From NCBI GenBank assembly GCA_018712515.1, contig DVGW01000011.1, forward strand, positions 176,922 to 240,921: 64,000 nt of DNA. Direction: 5' to 3'. Of this stretch, positions 8,611 through 17,069 are shown in pieces. The notes beneath the pieces were generated by a model, which had not been told where the DNA came from, ran no database searches, and saw nothing but the letters and a program-made list of their open reading frames with translations. The stretch comes from Aphodovivens avicola (GTDB taxonomy: Bacteria > Actinomycetota > Coriobacteriia > Coriobacteriales > Eggerthellaceae). Numbering within the stretch: position 1 is the first letter of the stretch; each line of letters opens with the position of its first letter. Position numbers and translations under genes: made by a program.

Positions 8611-9264
8611 CTAGTCATGGTAATACGACATCTTCTTCTCGATCCTGGTCAGGATCATCTCGACGATGAAGTTGAACACCCAGTAGATCACGCCGGCAAG
8701 CAGGTACGGCACCATGCTCACCTGCGACGCGGCGAGCGCCTTGGCCTGGGTGAACATCTCCATGATGCCCACGACGAAGGCGAGCGAGGTGTCCTTGACC
8801 AGCGTGATGACCTCGTTGCTCATGGCGGGCAGGATGCGCTTGGCCACCTGGGGCAGGATGATCTTCATGAACGTCTGGGTGCGCGTGTAGCCCAGCACCT
8901 CGGCCGCCTCGTACTGACCGCGCGGGATCGACTGCAGGCCGCTGCGGTAGATCTCGCCGAAATACGCCGCGTAGTTGATGATGAAGCCGATCGAGCACGC
9001 CCAGTATTTCCAATCAGGCCCCATCTGCAGGCCGAACAGGTAGTACGGCCCGAACATCAGCGCCATCAGCTGCAGCATCAGCGGCGTGCCGCGCATGACC
9101 GAGATGTAGAAGCGCGTGATGAGCGCCAACGGCTTGAACCTGCTCATGCGGCACAGCGCCACCACGACGCCGAGCGGCAGCGCGCCCACCAACGTGGTGA
9201 CGAACACCTGCAGCGTCAGCACCAGGCCCGAACCCAGAAGCTCGAGCATCGTCGCCAATTCCAT
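8611..9264 (-). CDS. polar amino acid ABC transporter permease
   Basis: A 217-residue HisM/GlnP-type permease with about five membrane helices. It carries the EAA loop (EAAEVLGYTRTQTFMKIILPQ region, about residues 122-141) that docks on the ATPase, and the usual N-terminal motif with RGTPLMLQL. The start at 9264 follows AGGAAAGAGG. It lies between the binding protein gene (183 bases upstream, with a strong hairpin in the gap) and the ATPase gene. The composition is normal for the region. Specificity is unknown beyond the polar amino acid family. Confidence 0.9.
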   Translation of the reverse strand: MELATMLELLGSGLVLTLQVFVTTLVGALPLGVVVALCRMSRFKPLALITRFYISVMRGTPLMLQLMALMFGPYYLFGLQMGPDWKYWACSIGFIINYAAYFGEIYRSGLQSIPRGQYEAAEVLGYTRTQTFMKIILPQVAKRILPAMSNEVITLVKDTSLAFVVGIMEMFTQAKALAASQVSMVPYLLAGVIYWVFNFIVEMILTRIEKKMSYYHD

Positions 9265-9344
9265 GAAGTGCCTCTTTCCTATCGGCGGCGCGCCGCCGAA
9301 TCCCCCTTGGCCCGCATGCGGAGCGGACCCCTCTTTTCAGCGCA

Positions 9345-9376
9345 GAAGCGCGCCCATCCCCAGACGGGCGCGCTTC
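9345..9376 (-). terminator. intra-operon hairpin after the binding-protein gene
   Basis: A perfect 11-bp stem (GAAGCGCGCCC / GGGCGCGCTTC) with a 10-base loop lies between the binding protein and permease genes. Such hairpins commonly protect or partly terminate the message so that binding protein is made in excess; that role is inference here. A second stem, CGGGCGG / CCGCCCG, lies at about 9409-9432. Confidence 0.5.
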
Positions 9377-9447
9377 CAATCCCTACGGCAAGCAGCGCGG
9401 GATGCCGACGGGCGGGTCGACGCATCCGCCCGAACGATTTCGGTTGC

Positions 9448-10308
9448 CTACTTCAGCACCCAGTTGTCGAAGGACAGGCCGTACTCGGCGTACTTGTCGC
9501 ACAGCTCCTGGACGGTGCCGTCCTCGTACATCGCCTTGAGCGTCGCGGTGACCGTAGCCGCCAGATCCTCATCGCCCTGCTTGAAGCCGACCGCGTAGTG
9601 CTCGGAGCTCAGCGTGTCGATGATGGTGTAGGTGTCGGGCTTGGCGGACATCTGGTAGTTGGCGATGGAGAGGTCGCACGCCACCGCGTCGACCATGCCG
9701 GACTCAAGCTGCATGAACGCGTTGTTGTAGTCGCTGATGGTCTGCGGAGCGCCGCCGGCGAACGTCGCCGCCAGATCGGCCGCGTCGCCCTCGAGCACGT
9801 CGAGCGCAGCGGAATCGACCTGCGTCATGACCGTCTTGCCCGCAAGGGCGGCGGAATCGGCGATGCCGGAATCGCTCTTCACGACGATGACCTGCTCATT
9901 GAGCATGTAGGGCTCGGAGAAGGTGTAGTCGTCCTCGCGGCCCTCCATGGTGAAGCCGTTCCAGATGCAGTTGATGGAGCCGCTGCTGAGCAGCGCGTCC
10001 TTGGCATCCCAATCGATGGCCGAAAGCTCCAGGTTCCAGCCGTTGCGCTCGGCCACCTCGGCGGCAAGGTCGAGGTCGAAGCCGGTGTACTCGCCGTCGT
10101 CGCCGACGAAGCCGTACGGCGGATAGCCCTGATCGAAGCCGACGGTCAGCGTGAACTCGCCGGACTCGGCGGATGCGGCCTCGTCGCCGCCCGCGCTCTG
10201 CGATTCGTTGGAACCGCCGGAGCAGCCCGCCATCAGCGCGGCTGCCAGCGCCAGCATCGCAGCGGCGGCGGCCAGCGCCCAGATCCTCTTCCTTGCAAGA
10301 GCCTTCAT
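9448..10308 (-). CDS. amino acid-binding lipoprotein of ABC transporter
   Basis: A 286-residue family 3 extracellular solute-binding protein. The N-terminus is a lipoprotein signal: basic KALARKR, a hydrophobic stretch and the lipobox LMAGC with Cys29, then a Gly/Ser/Asn/Glu linker. The mature part has the typical opening (LTVGFDQGYPPYGFVGDDGEYTGFDLD region) and the two-lobe pattern with a hinge near VVKSD. It delivers a polar amino acid to the permease and ATPase encoded next. It heads the operon; upstream is a 508-base non-coding region with palindromic repeats. Confidence 0.9.
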   Translation of the reverse strand: MKALARKRIWALAAAAAMLALAAALMAGCSGGSNESQSAGGDEAASAESGEFTLTVGFDQGYPPYGFVGDDGEYTGFDLDLAAEVAERNGWNLELSAIDWDAKDALLSSGSINCIWNGFTMEGREDDYTFSEPYMLNEQVIVVKSDSGIADSAALAGKTVMTQVDSAALDVLEGDAADLAATFAGGAPQTISDYNNAFMQLESGMVDAVACDLSIANYQMSAKPDTYTIIDTLSSEHYAVGFKQGDEDLAATVTATLKAMYEDGTVQELCDKYAEYGLSFDNWVLK

Positions 10309-10607
10309 GCTTTCCTCCCCCCGGCGCCTCGCAGCGCCTCTCGTTTGCGAAGGGCCGCGTCCCGCGCCCTCCGGCTTCCCGGAACGGCGCCGATGTCCGC
10401 GCCGTCCTGTTTCACTCTACCACTCTACCGTACTAAAGTACTTGCAGCGCATACTATGGAACATAGGGAAAGCGATGTCAACCCTCCCCGCAAGGTTTTC
10501 CGTGAAGGGATTGCGCCCTGCCTGCCATCTGCGCAAAACACGCGGATGCTCGCTTCTGAGCGCTTCGGATGCAATCGCGCTGTTTTGGGTGAAATGGGAA
10601 GCGATAT
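10309..10607. other. non-coding region upstream of the binding-protein gene
   Basis: No convincing gene. Near 10410-10450 there is an AT-richer stretch with a repeated CTCTACC/ACTCTACC and the near-palindrome GTACT-AA-AGTAC, which may be the promoter and operator of the ABC operon on the minus strand. No consensus -35/-10 pair is clear. Confidence 0.3.
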
Positions 10608-10711
10608 GGATGAAGCGAAGGCGTTCTGGGTGGTTTCAAGACATCGAAACACCCAGAACGCCCCTGTTTCATCCCGTATGCGAAAAAACGGATGAAGCGG
10701 GGCGTTCTGGG
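10608..10711. repeat. alternating inverted repeat cluster (forward-inverted-forward)
   Basis: Three units built on GGATGAAGCG--GGCGTTCTGGG lie in forward (10608-10632), inverted (about 10650-10674) and forward (10690-10711) order. The middle unit can pair with either flank, giving two mutually exclusive stems of about 16-22 bp. It lies between the aminopeptidase gene and the ABC operon. No protein is supported here. Confidence 0.75.
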
Positions 10712-10816
10712 CAGCGACAAGAGACAATGCCAAAGCCCGGATGGTGCGTCGATTGATGGCGTCACTACCCGGGCTTGCGAGGCGCGGTCCAGCCCGCCCG
10801 AGCGAACTCGGCGCGC

Positions 10817-12409
10817 TTACGCGTTGCGCAGGAAGGCTTCGTAACCCTTGCGAGCCTCGTAGATGTCGGCTTTGCTCGTGACCTCCCACGGGGCATGCAT
10901 CGACAGCACGGCGACGCCGGAGTCGATCACGTCCATGCCGTACTTGGCGGGAATGTAGGCGATGGTCCCGCCGCCGCCCGCATCGACGCGGCCCAACTCG
11001 GCGGTCTGGAACGACACGTTCGCATCGTCCATCACGCGGCGCACGCGCGCGACGTACTCGGCGGAGGCGTCGTTGGAGCCGCTCTTGCCGCGCGCGCCCG
11101 TGTACTTGTTGAACACCAGACCGCGGCCGACGAATGCGGAGTTTTTCGCCTCGAACACGCTGGCGTACGCCGGATCGAAGCCGGCGGACACGTCGGAGGA
11201 CAGCATGCGGCACGCCTTGAGCGCGCGACGCAACGGCAGCTCGCCCGCCTCGCCGGCAAGCGCCATGACCTCGGCGATCGTGTTCTCGAAGAACTGCGAC
11301 GCCATGCCGGTGGCGCCCACCGAGCCGATCTCCTCCTTGTCGACCAGCACTGTCACCGCCGTGCGCTCGGGCACCTCGCCCGCCAGCGCCAGCTGCGCCA
11401 CGAGCGACGTGTACGCGCACACGCGGTCGTCCTGCCCGTACCCGATCACCATCGACCGATCGAACCCGCAATCCCGCGCCCGCCCCGCAGGCACGACCTC
11501 AATCTCAGCCGAAAGGAAGTCCTCCTCGTCGATCCCATACGCATCCGCCAAAAGCGAAAGAATGTGAGCCTTGACCGGCTCCTTCTCCTCCCCTCGCCCG
11601 GAATCGTCCGAGACGTCCGCCGAAGGCGCAGCACCATCGCCCGCAACATCGCCACGCGCCGATGCGCCCGCGGGGAACGCAGCGACCGTCTGCACACCAT
11701 CTTTATATTCATCTGATTGCAGCAGCGAAGCGCACGAAGCCGAAGGCTGAGCAGCGGAGCGGCGCGTCGCGGAGTCCCCCGCGGGCGCATCGGCGCAGGA
11801 ACGCGCAGGTCGATTCCCCACCAAGACATCAAGCGCCTCGCCCTCGACGACTTCCGAAGCCTTCTTCCCCATCTGCTGGTTCCCCAGATGCGGCAAAAGG
11901 TCGGTCACGCAGAACACCGGATCGCCCGGATCCTCGCCCAGGCGCACCTCGACGACCGTCCCGTCCTTCTTCGCGATGACGCCGTGGAGCGCCAAAGGCA
12001 GCGTCACCCACTGGTAGTGCTTGATGCCGCCGTAGTAGTGCGTGTCCAGAAACGCGAACCCGTTGCTCTCGTAAAGCGGGTTCTGCTTCAGATCCAGGCG
12101 CGGCGAGTCGATGTGCGCGCCCAGGATGTTGGCGCCCTCGGCGAGAGGGGCGCGTCCCAGCTGCACCAGGATCACCGCCTTGCCGTGGTCGCACGCCCAC
12201 ACCTTGTCGCCCGGCACGAGAGCGCGCCCTTGGCGCACCGCCTCGTCGAGGCTGCGGTAGCCGGCCTTCTCCGCCAGCTCGATGGACGCCGCGGCGCATT
12301 CGCGTTCGGTTTTGTTGTCGGAAATGAAATCGATGTAGTCGGCTGCCAGCGCGCCCATCTCGGCAAGCTGCGCCTCGTCGTACTTCTTCCAAGCGACTTC
12401 GCGCTCCAT
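10817..12409 (-). CDS. M18 family aminopeptidase with in-frame repeat insertion
   Basis: A zinc metallo-aminopeptidase that removes N-terminal residues from peptides in the cytoplasm. The M18 landmarks are present: GAHIDSPRLDL (His and Asp ligands), YGQDDRVCAY (Asp), DKEEIGSVGATG (Glu ligand and base) and the final SMHAPWEV histidine. ATG at 12409 follows AGGAG. The protein is 530 residues, about 75 longer than usual M18 enzymes of about 450-460. The excess lies between LDVLVG (about residue 198) and GEEKEPVK (about 273), a loop where relatives have only a few residues. Residues about 205-252 are encoded exactly by a 141-bp palindromic repeat (11656-11796) that keeps the frame. The insert is Ala/Ser-rich and probably a surface loop, so the enzyme may stay active. 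Confidence 0.9.
   Translation of the reverse strand: MEREVAWKKYDEAQLAEMGALAADYIDFISDNKTERECAAASIELAEKAGYRSLDEAVRQGRALVPGDKVWACDHGKAVILVQLGRAPLAEGANILGAHIDSPRLDLKQNPLYESNGFAFLDTHYYGGIKHYQWVTLPLALHGVIAKKDGTVVEVRLGEDPGDPVFCVTDLLPHLGNQQMGKKASEVVEGEALDVLVGNRPARSCADAPAGDSATRRSAAQPSASCASLLQSDEYKDGVQTVAAFPAGASARGDVAGDGAAPSADVSDDSGRGEEKEPVKAHILSLLADAYGIDEEDFLSAEIEVVPAGRARDCGFDRSMVIGYGQDDRVCAYTSLVAQLALAGEVPERTAVTVLVDKEEIGSVGATGMASQFFENTIAEVMALAGEAGELPLRRALKACRMLSSDVSAGFDPAYASVFEAKNSAFVGRGLVFNKYTGARGKSGSNDASAEYVARVRRVMDDANVSFQTAELGRVDAGGGGTIAYIPAKYGMDVIDSGVAVLSMHAPWEVTSKADIYEARKGYEAFLRNA
11656..11796 (-). repeat. palindromic element inside the aminopeptidase gene (copy 1)
   Basis: Perfect 20-bp terminal inverted repeats (GCGCCGATGCGCCCGCGGGG and its complement) enclose a 101-base core. 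A 53-base block of the core (11709-11761) is identical to the copy at 15919-16061, and CCGTCTGCACAC is also shared. The element is 141 bp, exactly 47 codons, and is open in the aminopeptidase frame, reading ...SAAQPSASCASLLQSD.... Confidence 0.9.
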
Positions 12410-12655
12410 CGCACAACTCCTATCCTCCGGGTTCGCGCCCGGATCCCATGGCTGCTTCTCAACGGGACATTGTAGCGCGGAGCGCATCGGCCCACTAAGG
12501 TGTTTCTTTTCAGTAACCGTTCCTTTACAGCCACATGCTGCTACCTAATTTGGAGCACAATACGTCATGCGCTTTTTCGCGCAGGCTCAACCATCGGGCG
12601 ATGCCCGCAAACGAAAAAACGCGCTGCCACGCACACGCAACATGAAAGGCACCCC

Positions 12656-15600
12656 ATGCTGGAACTGCGCGACATCTGCAAGTCGTACACCACGGGCTCT
12701 TTCACGCAAACGGCCCTCGACCATGTGTCCATCGCCTTCCGAGACAGCGAGTTCGTCGCGATCCTGGGCCCGTCGGGCTCGGGCAAGACCACGCTCCTCA
12801 ACATCGTCGGCGGCCTGGACCACTACGATACGGGCGACCTGGTCATCGACGGCGTCTCCACGCGCGAGTACAAGGATCGCGACTGGGACGCCTATCGCAA
12901 CAACCGCGTCGGCTTCGTGTTCCAAAGCTACAACCTCATCCCGCATCAGACGATCCTCGCCAACGTCGAGCTGGCGCTGACGCTGTCGGGCGTTTCGCGC
13001 GCCGAACGCCACGAGCGCGCGCTGACCGCGCTCGAACAGGTGGGGCTGCGCGAGCATGCCGACAAGAAGCCCAGCCAGCTGTCCGGCGGTCAGATGCAGC
13101 GTGTGGCCATCGCGCGCGCCCTCATCAACGATCCCGAGATCCTGCTCGCCGACGAGCCCACCGGCGCGCTCGATTCCAAGACGAGCGTGCAGGTGATGGA
13201 CCTGCTCACCGAGATCGCCAAGGACCGCCTGGTCGTGATGGTGACGCACAACCCCGAGCTGGCGGAGCGCTACGCCACCCGCATCGTGAACCTCTCAGAC
13301 GGCGTCATCCGCAGCGACACCGATCCGTTCGACCCCGCCGTCGAAGCGTCGGCGCGCGCCGCAAAGCCCGCGAACAAGACGCGCATGAGCTTCCTGACCG
13401 CGCTGTCGCTGTCGTTCAACAACCTCATGACGAAGAAGGGCCGTACCATCATGACGGCCTTCGCCGGCTCCATCGGCATCATCGGCATCGCGGCGATCCT
13501 GGCGCTTGCCAACGGCGTGAACAACTACATCGCCAGCGTCGAGGAGGAGACGCTGTCCGAATACCCGCTGGAGATCCAGAGCACCGGGCTGGACATGACC
13601 TCGATGCTGGTCGGCGCGAGCTCCGAGCTGAGCGGCACCGCGAACGCCGAGGGCGAGAGCGCCGACAGCGTGCATGTGATCGAGATGATCACCAACATGC
13701 TCTCGAGCGTCAGCAGCAACGACCTGGCATCGCTCAAGGAATACCTGGACTCCGATGAGTGCGGCATCGATCAGTACACGAACTCGGTCGAGTACTCCTA
13801 TGACGTCACGCCGCAGATCTACGACTCCGACACCTCCACGATCCACCAGGTCAACCCCGACTCGTCGTTCGCGTCGCTGGGCATCAGCTCGCAGGTGAGC
13901 TCCAACAGCATCATGAGCGCGTCGATGTCCACCGACGTCTTCTACGAGATGCCGAGCGATCCCGCCCTGTACGAGAGCCAATACGACATCAAAGCCGGCC
14001 GCTGGCCCGAGAGCTACAACGAGTGCGTGCTCGTCCTCACCGGTTCGGGCGGCATGAGCGACTTCATGCTGTATACGCTGGGCCTGCGCGACGAGGCGGA
14101 GCTGCAGAGCATGGTCAACCAATTCGCCGCGGAAGAGGACGTGACCGCCCCGACCGACATCGTCGATCCGTCCTACGACGAGATCCTGGGCGTCACGTTC
14201 AAGCTAGTGAACGCCTGCGATTACTACGAGTACGACGTCGAATACGACGTTTGGCGCGACAAGACCGACAACACCGACTACATGCGCCAGCTGATCGACA
14301 ACGGCGAGGAGATCCGCATCGTCGGCATCGTGCAGCCGAGCGAGGACGCCAACGCCTCGATGCTGAGCGCGGGCATCAACTACCCCGCCTCGCTCACCCA
14401 GCACGTGATCGACGAGGCCGCCGCCAGCAAGATCGTGCAGGATCAGCTCGCCGACAGCGGCATCGACGTGTTCACCGGCAAGGAGTTCGGAGCCGAGGAC
14501 GAGGACGGATCCGGCTTCAGCATGGAGTCCCTGTTCACCATCGACGGCAACGCCATCAGCTCGGCGTTCACGATCGATCAGAGCGCGCTGACCGCCGGGT
14601 TGGGCGACATGGATCTGGATCTGTCGAATGTGAGCGTGGACATGAGCTCGCTGCCCGCGTTCGATGCGTCGAGCATCAAGATCGATCCGAGCCAGCTCGA
14701 TCTGAGCGATTTGAGCTTCGATCTGAGCGGTCTCGACCTCTCGCTCGACGGTGCCGAGCCCACGGTCGATTCCGCGGCAATCGGCGCGGCCATGAGCCAA
14801 GCGATGGAGGGGTTCGGCGCGTGGTGGGCCGAGCATCCCGAGCACACCGACATGCAGGAGGCGCTCTCCGCGTACTTCGCCGATCCGACGGTGAGCGAGC
14901 AGCTCAACACCGCCATCGCCGGGGCCATCGACCTGTCCGGCATGCAGGATCAGATCGCCGAGCAGGTTCAGCAGCAGGTCGGTTCCGCCGTCCAGCAGCA
15001 GGTCGTTCCGCAGATCGCCGCCGCGCTCTCCAGCGCCATCCAGTCGCAGCTCCAAACCGCGCTGCAGACCTACATGACCCAGACCATGACCGCCGTCATG
15101 ACGCAGATGGGCACGGCGCTGCAGGATCAGGTGAGCGCCGCCATGACGCAGACCATGAACCGCCTCGCCTCCAACATGGCCAGCGCCATGAGCATCGACG
15201 AAGCCGCGTTCGCCAACGCCTTCCAGTTCAACATGGACGAGGAGGACCTCACCGAGCTGATGATCTCGATGATGGGGTCGGGCGAGGCGACCTACAAGGG
15301 CAACCTGGCCAAACTCGGCTACGCGGACATGAGCGAACCGTCCGGCATCGCCATCTACCCCATCGATTTCGACAACAAGGAGCACGTTCTGCAGATCCTC
15401 GACGACTACAACGCGCGTATGGAAGCCGACGGCGCCGAGGACAAGGTCATCACCTACACCGATATCGTGGGCACGCTCATGAGCTCGGTCACCACGATCG
15501 TCGATATGATCAGCTACGTGCTGATCGCCTTCGTCGCCATCTCGCTGGTGGTGAGCTCGATCATGATCGGCGTCATCACCTACATCAGCGTGCTCGAGCG

Positions 15601-15910
15601 CAAGAAGGAGATCGGCATCCTGCGCGCCATCGGCGCGAGCAAGGGCGACATCAGCCGCGTGTTCAACGCCGAGACCGTCATCGAGGGCCTGGTGGCGGGC
15701 TTGCTCGGCGTGGGCATCACCGCGCTGTGCTGCATTCCGGCGAGCGCGCTCGTCTACGCGCTGTTCGACGTGCCCGACGTGGCCCAGCTGCCGTGGCAGG
15801 CCGCCGTGGTGCTGGTGCTCATCAGCGTGTTCCTGACGTTCGTCGCCGGCATCATCCCCGCCTCCTCCGCCAGCCGCAAGGACCCGGTGGAAGCGCTGCG
15901 TTCAGAGTAA
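12656..15910 (+). CDS. MacB-like ABC transporter: ATPase-FtsX permease fusion
   Basis: A 1084-residue fusion. Residues 1 to about 225 are a LolD/MacB-type ATPase with Walker A GPSGSGKTT (about 37-45), signature LSGGQ and Walker B LLADEPTGALDS. One membrane helix follows at about 258-282, then a very large external domain (about 285-945) and three C-terminal helices with the FtsX signature (LERKKEIGILRAIGASKGDI). The external domain contains an Asp/Leu/Ser-rich stretch (about 650-702) and a Gln/Met/Ala-rich helical region (about 760-845). Such proteins act mechanically on periplasmic or surface partners rather than transporting through a pore. ATG at 12656 follows GAAAGG. Copy 2 of the palindromic element starts 9 bases after its stop. 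Confidence 0.9.
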   Translation: MLELRDICKSYTTGSFTQTALDHVSIAFRDSEFVAILGPSGSGKTTLLNIVGGLDHYDTGDLVIDGVSTREYKDRDWDAYRNNRVGFVFQSYNLIPHQTILANVELALTLSGVSRAERHERALTALEQVGLREHADKKPSQLSGGQMQRVAIARALINDPEILLADEPTGALDSKTSVQVMDLLTEIAKDRLVVMVTHNPELAERYATRIVNLSDGVIRSDTDPFDPAVEASARAAKPANKTRMSFLTALSLSFNNLMTKKGRTIMTAFAGSIGIIGIAAILALANGVNNYIASVEEETLSEYPLEIQSTGLDMTSMLVGASSELSGTANAEGESADSVHVIEMITNMLSSVSSNDLASLKEYLDSDECGIDQYTNSVEYSYDVTPQIYDSDTSTIHQVNPDSSFASLGISSQVSSNSIMSASMSTDVFYEMPSDPALYESQYDIKAGRWPESYNECVLVLTGSGGMSDFMLYTLGLRDEAELQSMVNQFAAEEDVTAPTDIVDPSYDEILGVTFKLVNACDYYEYDVEYDVWRDKTDNTDYMRQLIDNGEEIRIVGIVQPSEDANASMLSAGINYPASLTQHVIDEAAASKIVQDQLADSGIDVFTGKEFGAEDEDGSGFSMESLFTIDGNAISSAFTIDQSALTAGLGDMDLDLSNVSVDMSSLPAFDASSIKIDPSQLDLSDLSFDLSGLDLSLDGAEPTVDSAAIGAAMSQAMEGFGAWWAEHPEHTDMQEALSAYFADPTVSEQLNTAIAGAIDLSGMQDQIAEQVQQQVGSAVQQQVVPQIAAALSSAIQSQLQTALQTYMTQTMTAVMTQMGTALQDQVSAAMTQTMNRLASNMASAMSIDEAAFANAFQFNMDEEDLTELMISMMGSGEATYKGNLAKLGYADMSEPSGIAIYPIDFDNKEHVLQILDDYNARMEADGAEDKVITYTDIVGTLMSSVTTIVDMISYVLIAFVAISLVVSSIMIGVITYISVLERKKEIGILRAIGASKGDISRVFNAETVIEGLVAGLLGVGITALCCIPASALVYALFDVPDVAQLPWQAAVVLVLISVFLTFVAGIIPASSASRKDPVEALRSE

Positions 15911-15918
15911 CGATCCCA

Positions 15919-16061
15919 GGCGCGGCGGTGCCCGCCGTGGATGCAGTGGCCGTCTGCACACTGCTTATATCGTCATCTGATTGCAGCAGCGAAGCGCACG
16001 AAGCCGAAGGCTGAGCAGCGGAGCGTCGTGCCGCGGAATCCACGGCGGGCACCGCCGCGCC
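15919..16061. repeat. palindromic element downstream of the ABC/FtsX gene (copy 2)
   Basis: Perfect 23-bp inverted repeats (15919-15941 and 16039-16061; arm begins GGCGCGGCGGTGCCC) enclose a 97-base core sharing a 53-base identical block (15973-16025) with the copy in the aminopeptidase gene. The arms are related to, but different from, those of copy 1, yet pair perfectly in both. On the minus strand the same peptide frame (SAAQPSASCASLLQSD) is open. Confidence 0.9.
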
Positions 16062-16126
16062 GAATGTGTAGCTTTCGCGCTGGCGCGCGATTTGCTTGCG
16101 ATGCGGACGGCGAGCGGTTACTATGC

Positions 16127-16149
16127 TTATTGATACCGATTCTCAATAA
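16127..16149 (+). promoter_or_regulatory. Fur-family-like operator upstream of rubrerythrin
   Basis: TTATTGA and TCAATAA form a perfect 7-bp inverted repeat separated by nine bases. The inner 15 bases, TGATACCGATTCTCA, match the Fur 7-1-7 box TGATAATnATTATCA at 12 of 14 defined positions. It lies about 53 bases before the rubrerythrin start, next to a possible -10 (TATGCT at 16122). A Fur, PerR or Zur-type regulator is likely but not encoded nearby. Confidence 0.5.
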
Positions 16150-16201
16150 AGGAATCGGAAGAGGGCAGACGAGAAATCTTTCGAAGAAGGAGCATGACCC
16201 T

Positions 16202-16810
16202 ATGAACCTGCGTTCCGAACTCCCCACCGCCGAGAACTCCACCAACTTCAACGTCGTCAGCGGCAGCACCACCGAGGTTGGCACCACGCTTGACAACCTG
16301 AAGGCCGCCGTCACCGGCGAGACCGGCGCTTCCGCCAAGTACGCCGCGTTCGCCGAGGCCGCAGAGGCGGCCGGCTACACCCAGATCGCCCGTCTGTTCC
16401 GCGCCACCTCCGAGGCTGAGCAGGTGCACATCGCCATGGAGTACAAGCTGGTCCAGGCCGAGGATCCCGAGTGGGCCAAGCCCGTCGCCGACGCTCCGGT
16501 CGTCGAGGCGTGCGACCTGAACCTGATCGCCGCCGCCAACGGCGAGATCTACGAGACCTCCGACATGTACCCCGCCTTCATCAAGAAGGCCCAGGAGGAG
16601 GGCAACGACAAGGCCGTCCGCGTGTTCACCCGCGCCAAGCTGGCCGAATCCGTGCATGCCGAGCGCTACATGGAGGCCTACAACAACATCGACGCCGCCG
16701 ATGACGACGCGTACTTCCTGTGCCCCGTCTGCGGCTACATCGAGAAGGGCGACAACTTCGAGGTCTGCCCGATCTGCGGCGCCAAGAAGTCCGCGTTCAA
16801 GCAGTTCTAA
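16202..16810 (+). CDS. rubrerythrin
   Basis: A non-haem iron protein that reduces hydrogen peroxide in anaerobes. The 202-residue chain has an N-terminal ferritin-like four-helix domain with the diiron ligands in the expected helix repeats (GETGASAKYAAFAE, SEAEQVHIAMEY, NGEIYETSDMYPAF, AKLAESVHAERYMEAY). A C-terminal rubredoxin-like domain follows, with paired CPVCG and CPICG motifs for one iron. ATG at 16202 follows GAAGGAG. A Fur-family-like operator upstream fits regulation by peroxide or iron, and a strong terminator follows. It is monocistronic. Confidence 0.95.
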   Translation: MNLRSELPTAENSTNFNVVSGSTTEVGTTLDNLKAAVTGETGASAKYAAFAEAAEAAGYTQIARLFRATSEAEQVHIAMEYKLVQAEDPEWAKPVADAPVVEACDLNLIAAANGEIYETSDMYPAFIKKAQEEGNDKAVRVFTRAKLAESVHAERYMEAYNNIDAADDDAYFLCPVCGYIEKGDNFEVCPICGAKKSAFKQF

Positions 16811-16844
16811 AGCACTGCTTGAGCCATCCCCCCTCAGAGCAAGC

Positions 16845-16872
16845 GAAACGACCGCCTTTGGGCGGTCGTTTC
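16845..16872 (+). terminator. rubrerythrin terminator
   Basis: A perfect 12-bp stem GAAACGACCGCC / GGCGGTCGTTTC with a TTTG loop, 34 bases after the rubrerythrin stop. Confidence 0.75.
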
Positions 16873-17069
16873 GTATTCAGGGAATGAGAAATCGTTCTGA
16901 ATCGAACGAAATTCCCCTTTTGATGGAAAAAACTTCGATCCAGAATGGTCGGGAATGAGCGGGACGCTCCAGCCGCACGATCTGGCTCCACGGTGCTCTT
17001 CGCATGCGATATAACTCGAGGTCAGAGCGCTTCATCTCTACTGCGTCGCCGGCATCATGCAAGATCGAA
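16873..17069. other. non-coding spacer
   Basis: No gene or RNA gene is supported. The stretch is relatively AT-rich at its left end and carries short imperfect inverted repeats around TTCGATCCAGAATGG. It separates the rubrerythrin terminator from the long hairpin that follows the phosphodiesterase gene. Confidence 0.4.

Noticed and set aside
8617..10695. Open frame of 692 codons antisense to the ABC transporter
   Set aside because: Shadow of the permease and binding protein genes; no ribosome site, and it runs across intergenic hairpins.
10478..10765. Minus-strand open frame of 95 codons in the repeat cluster
   Set aside because: It reads through the alternating inverted repeats and has no ribosome site; the repeats explain the open frame.
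15852..16052. Minus-strand 66-codon gene over the palindromic element
   Set aside because: It overlaps the end of the ABC/FtsX gene and is open only because the element is open in that frame. No ribosome site.
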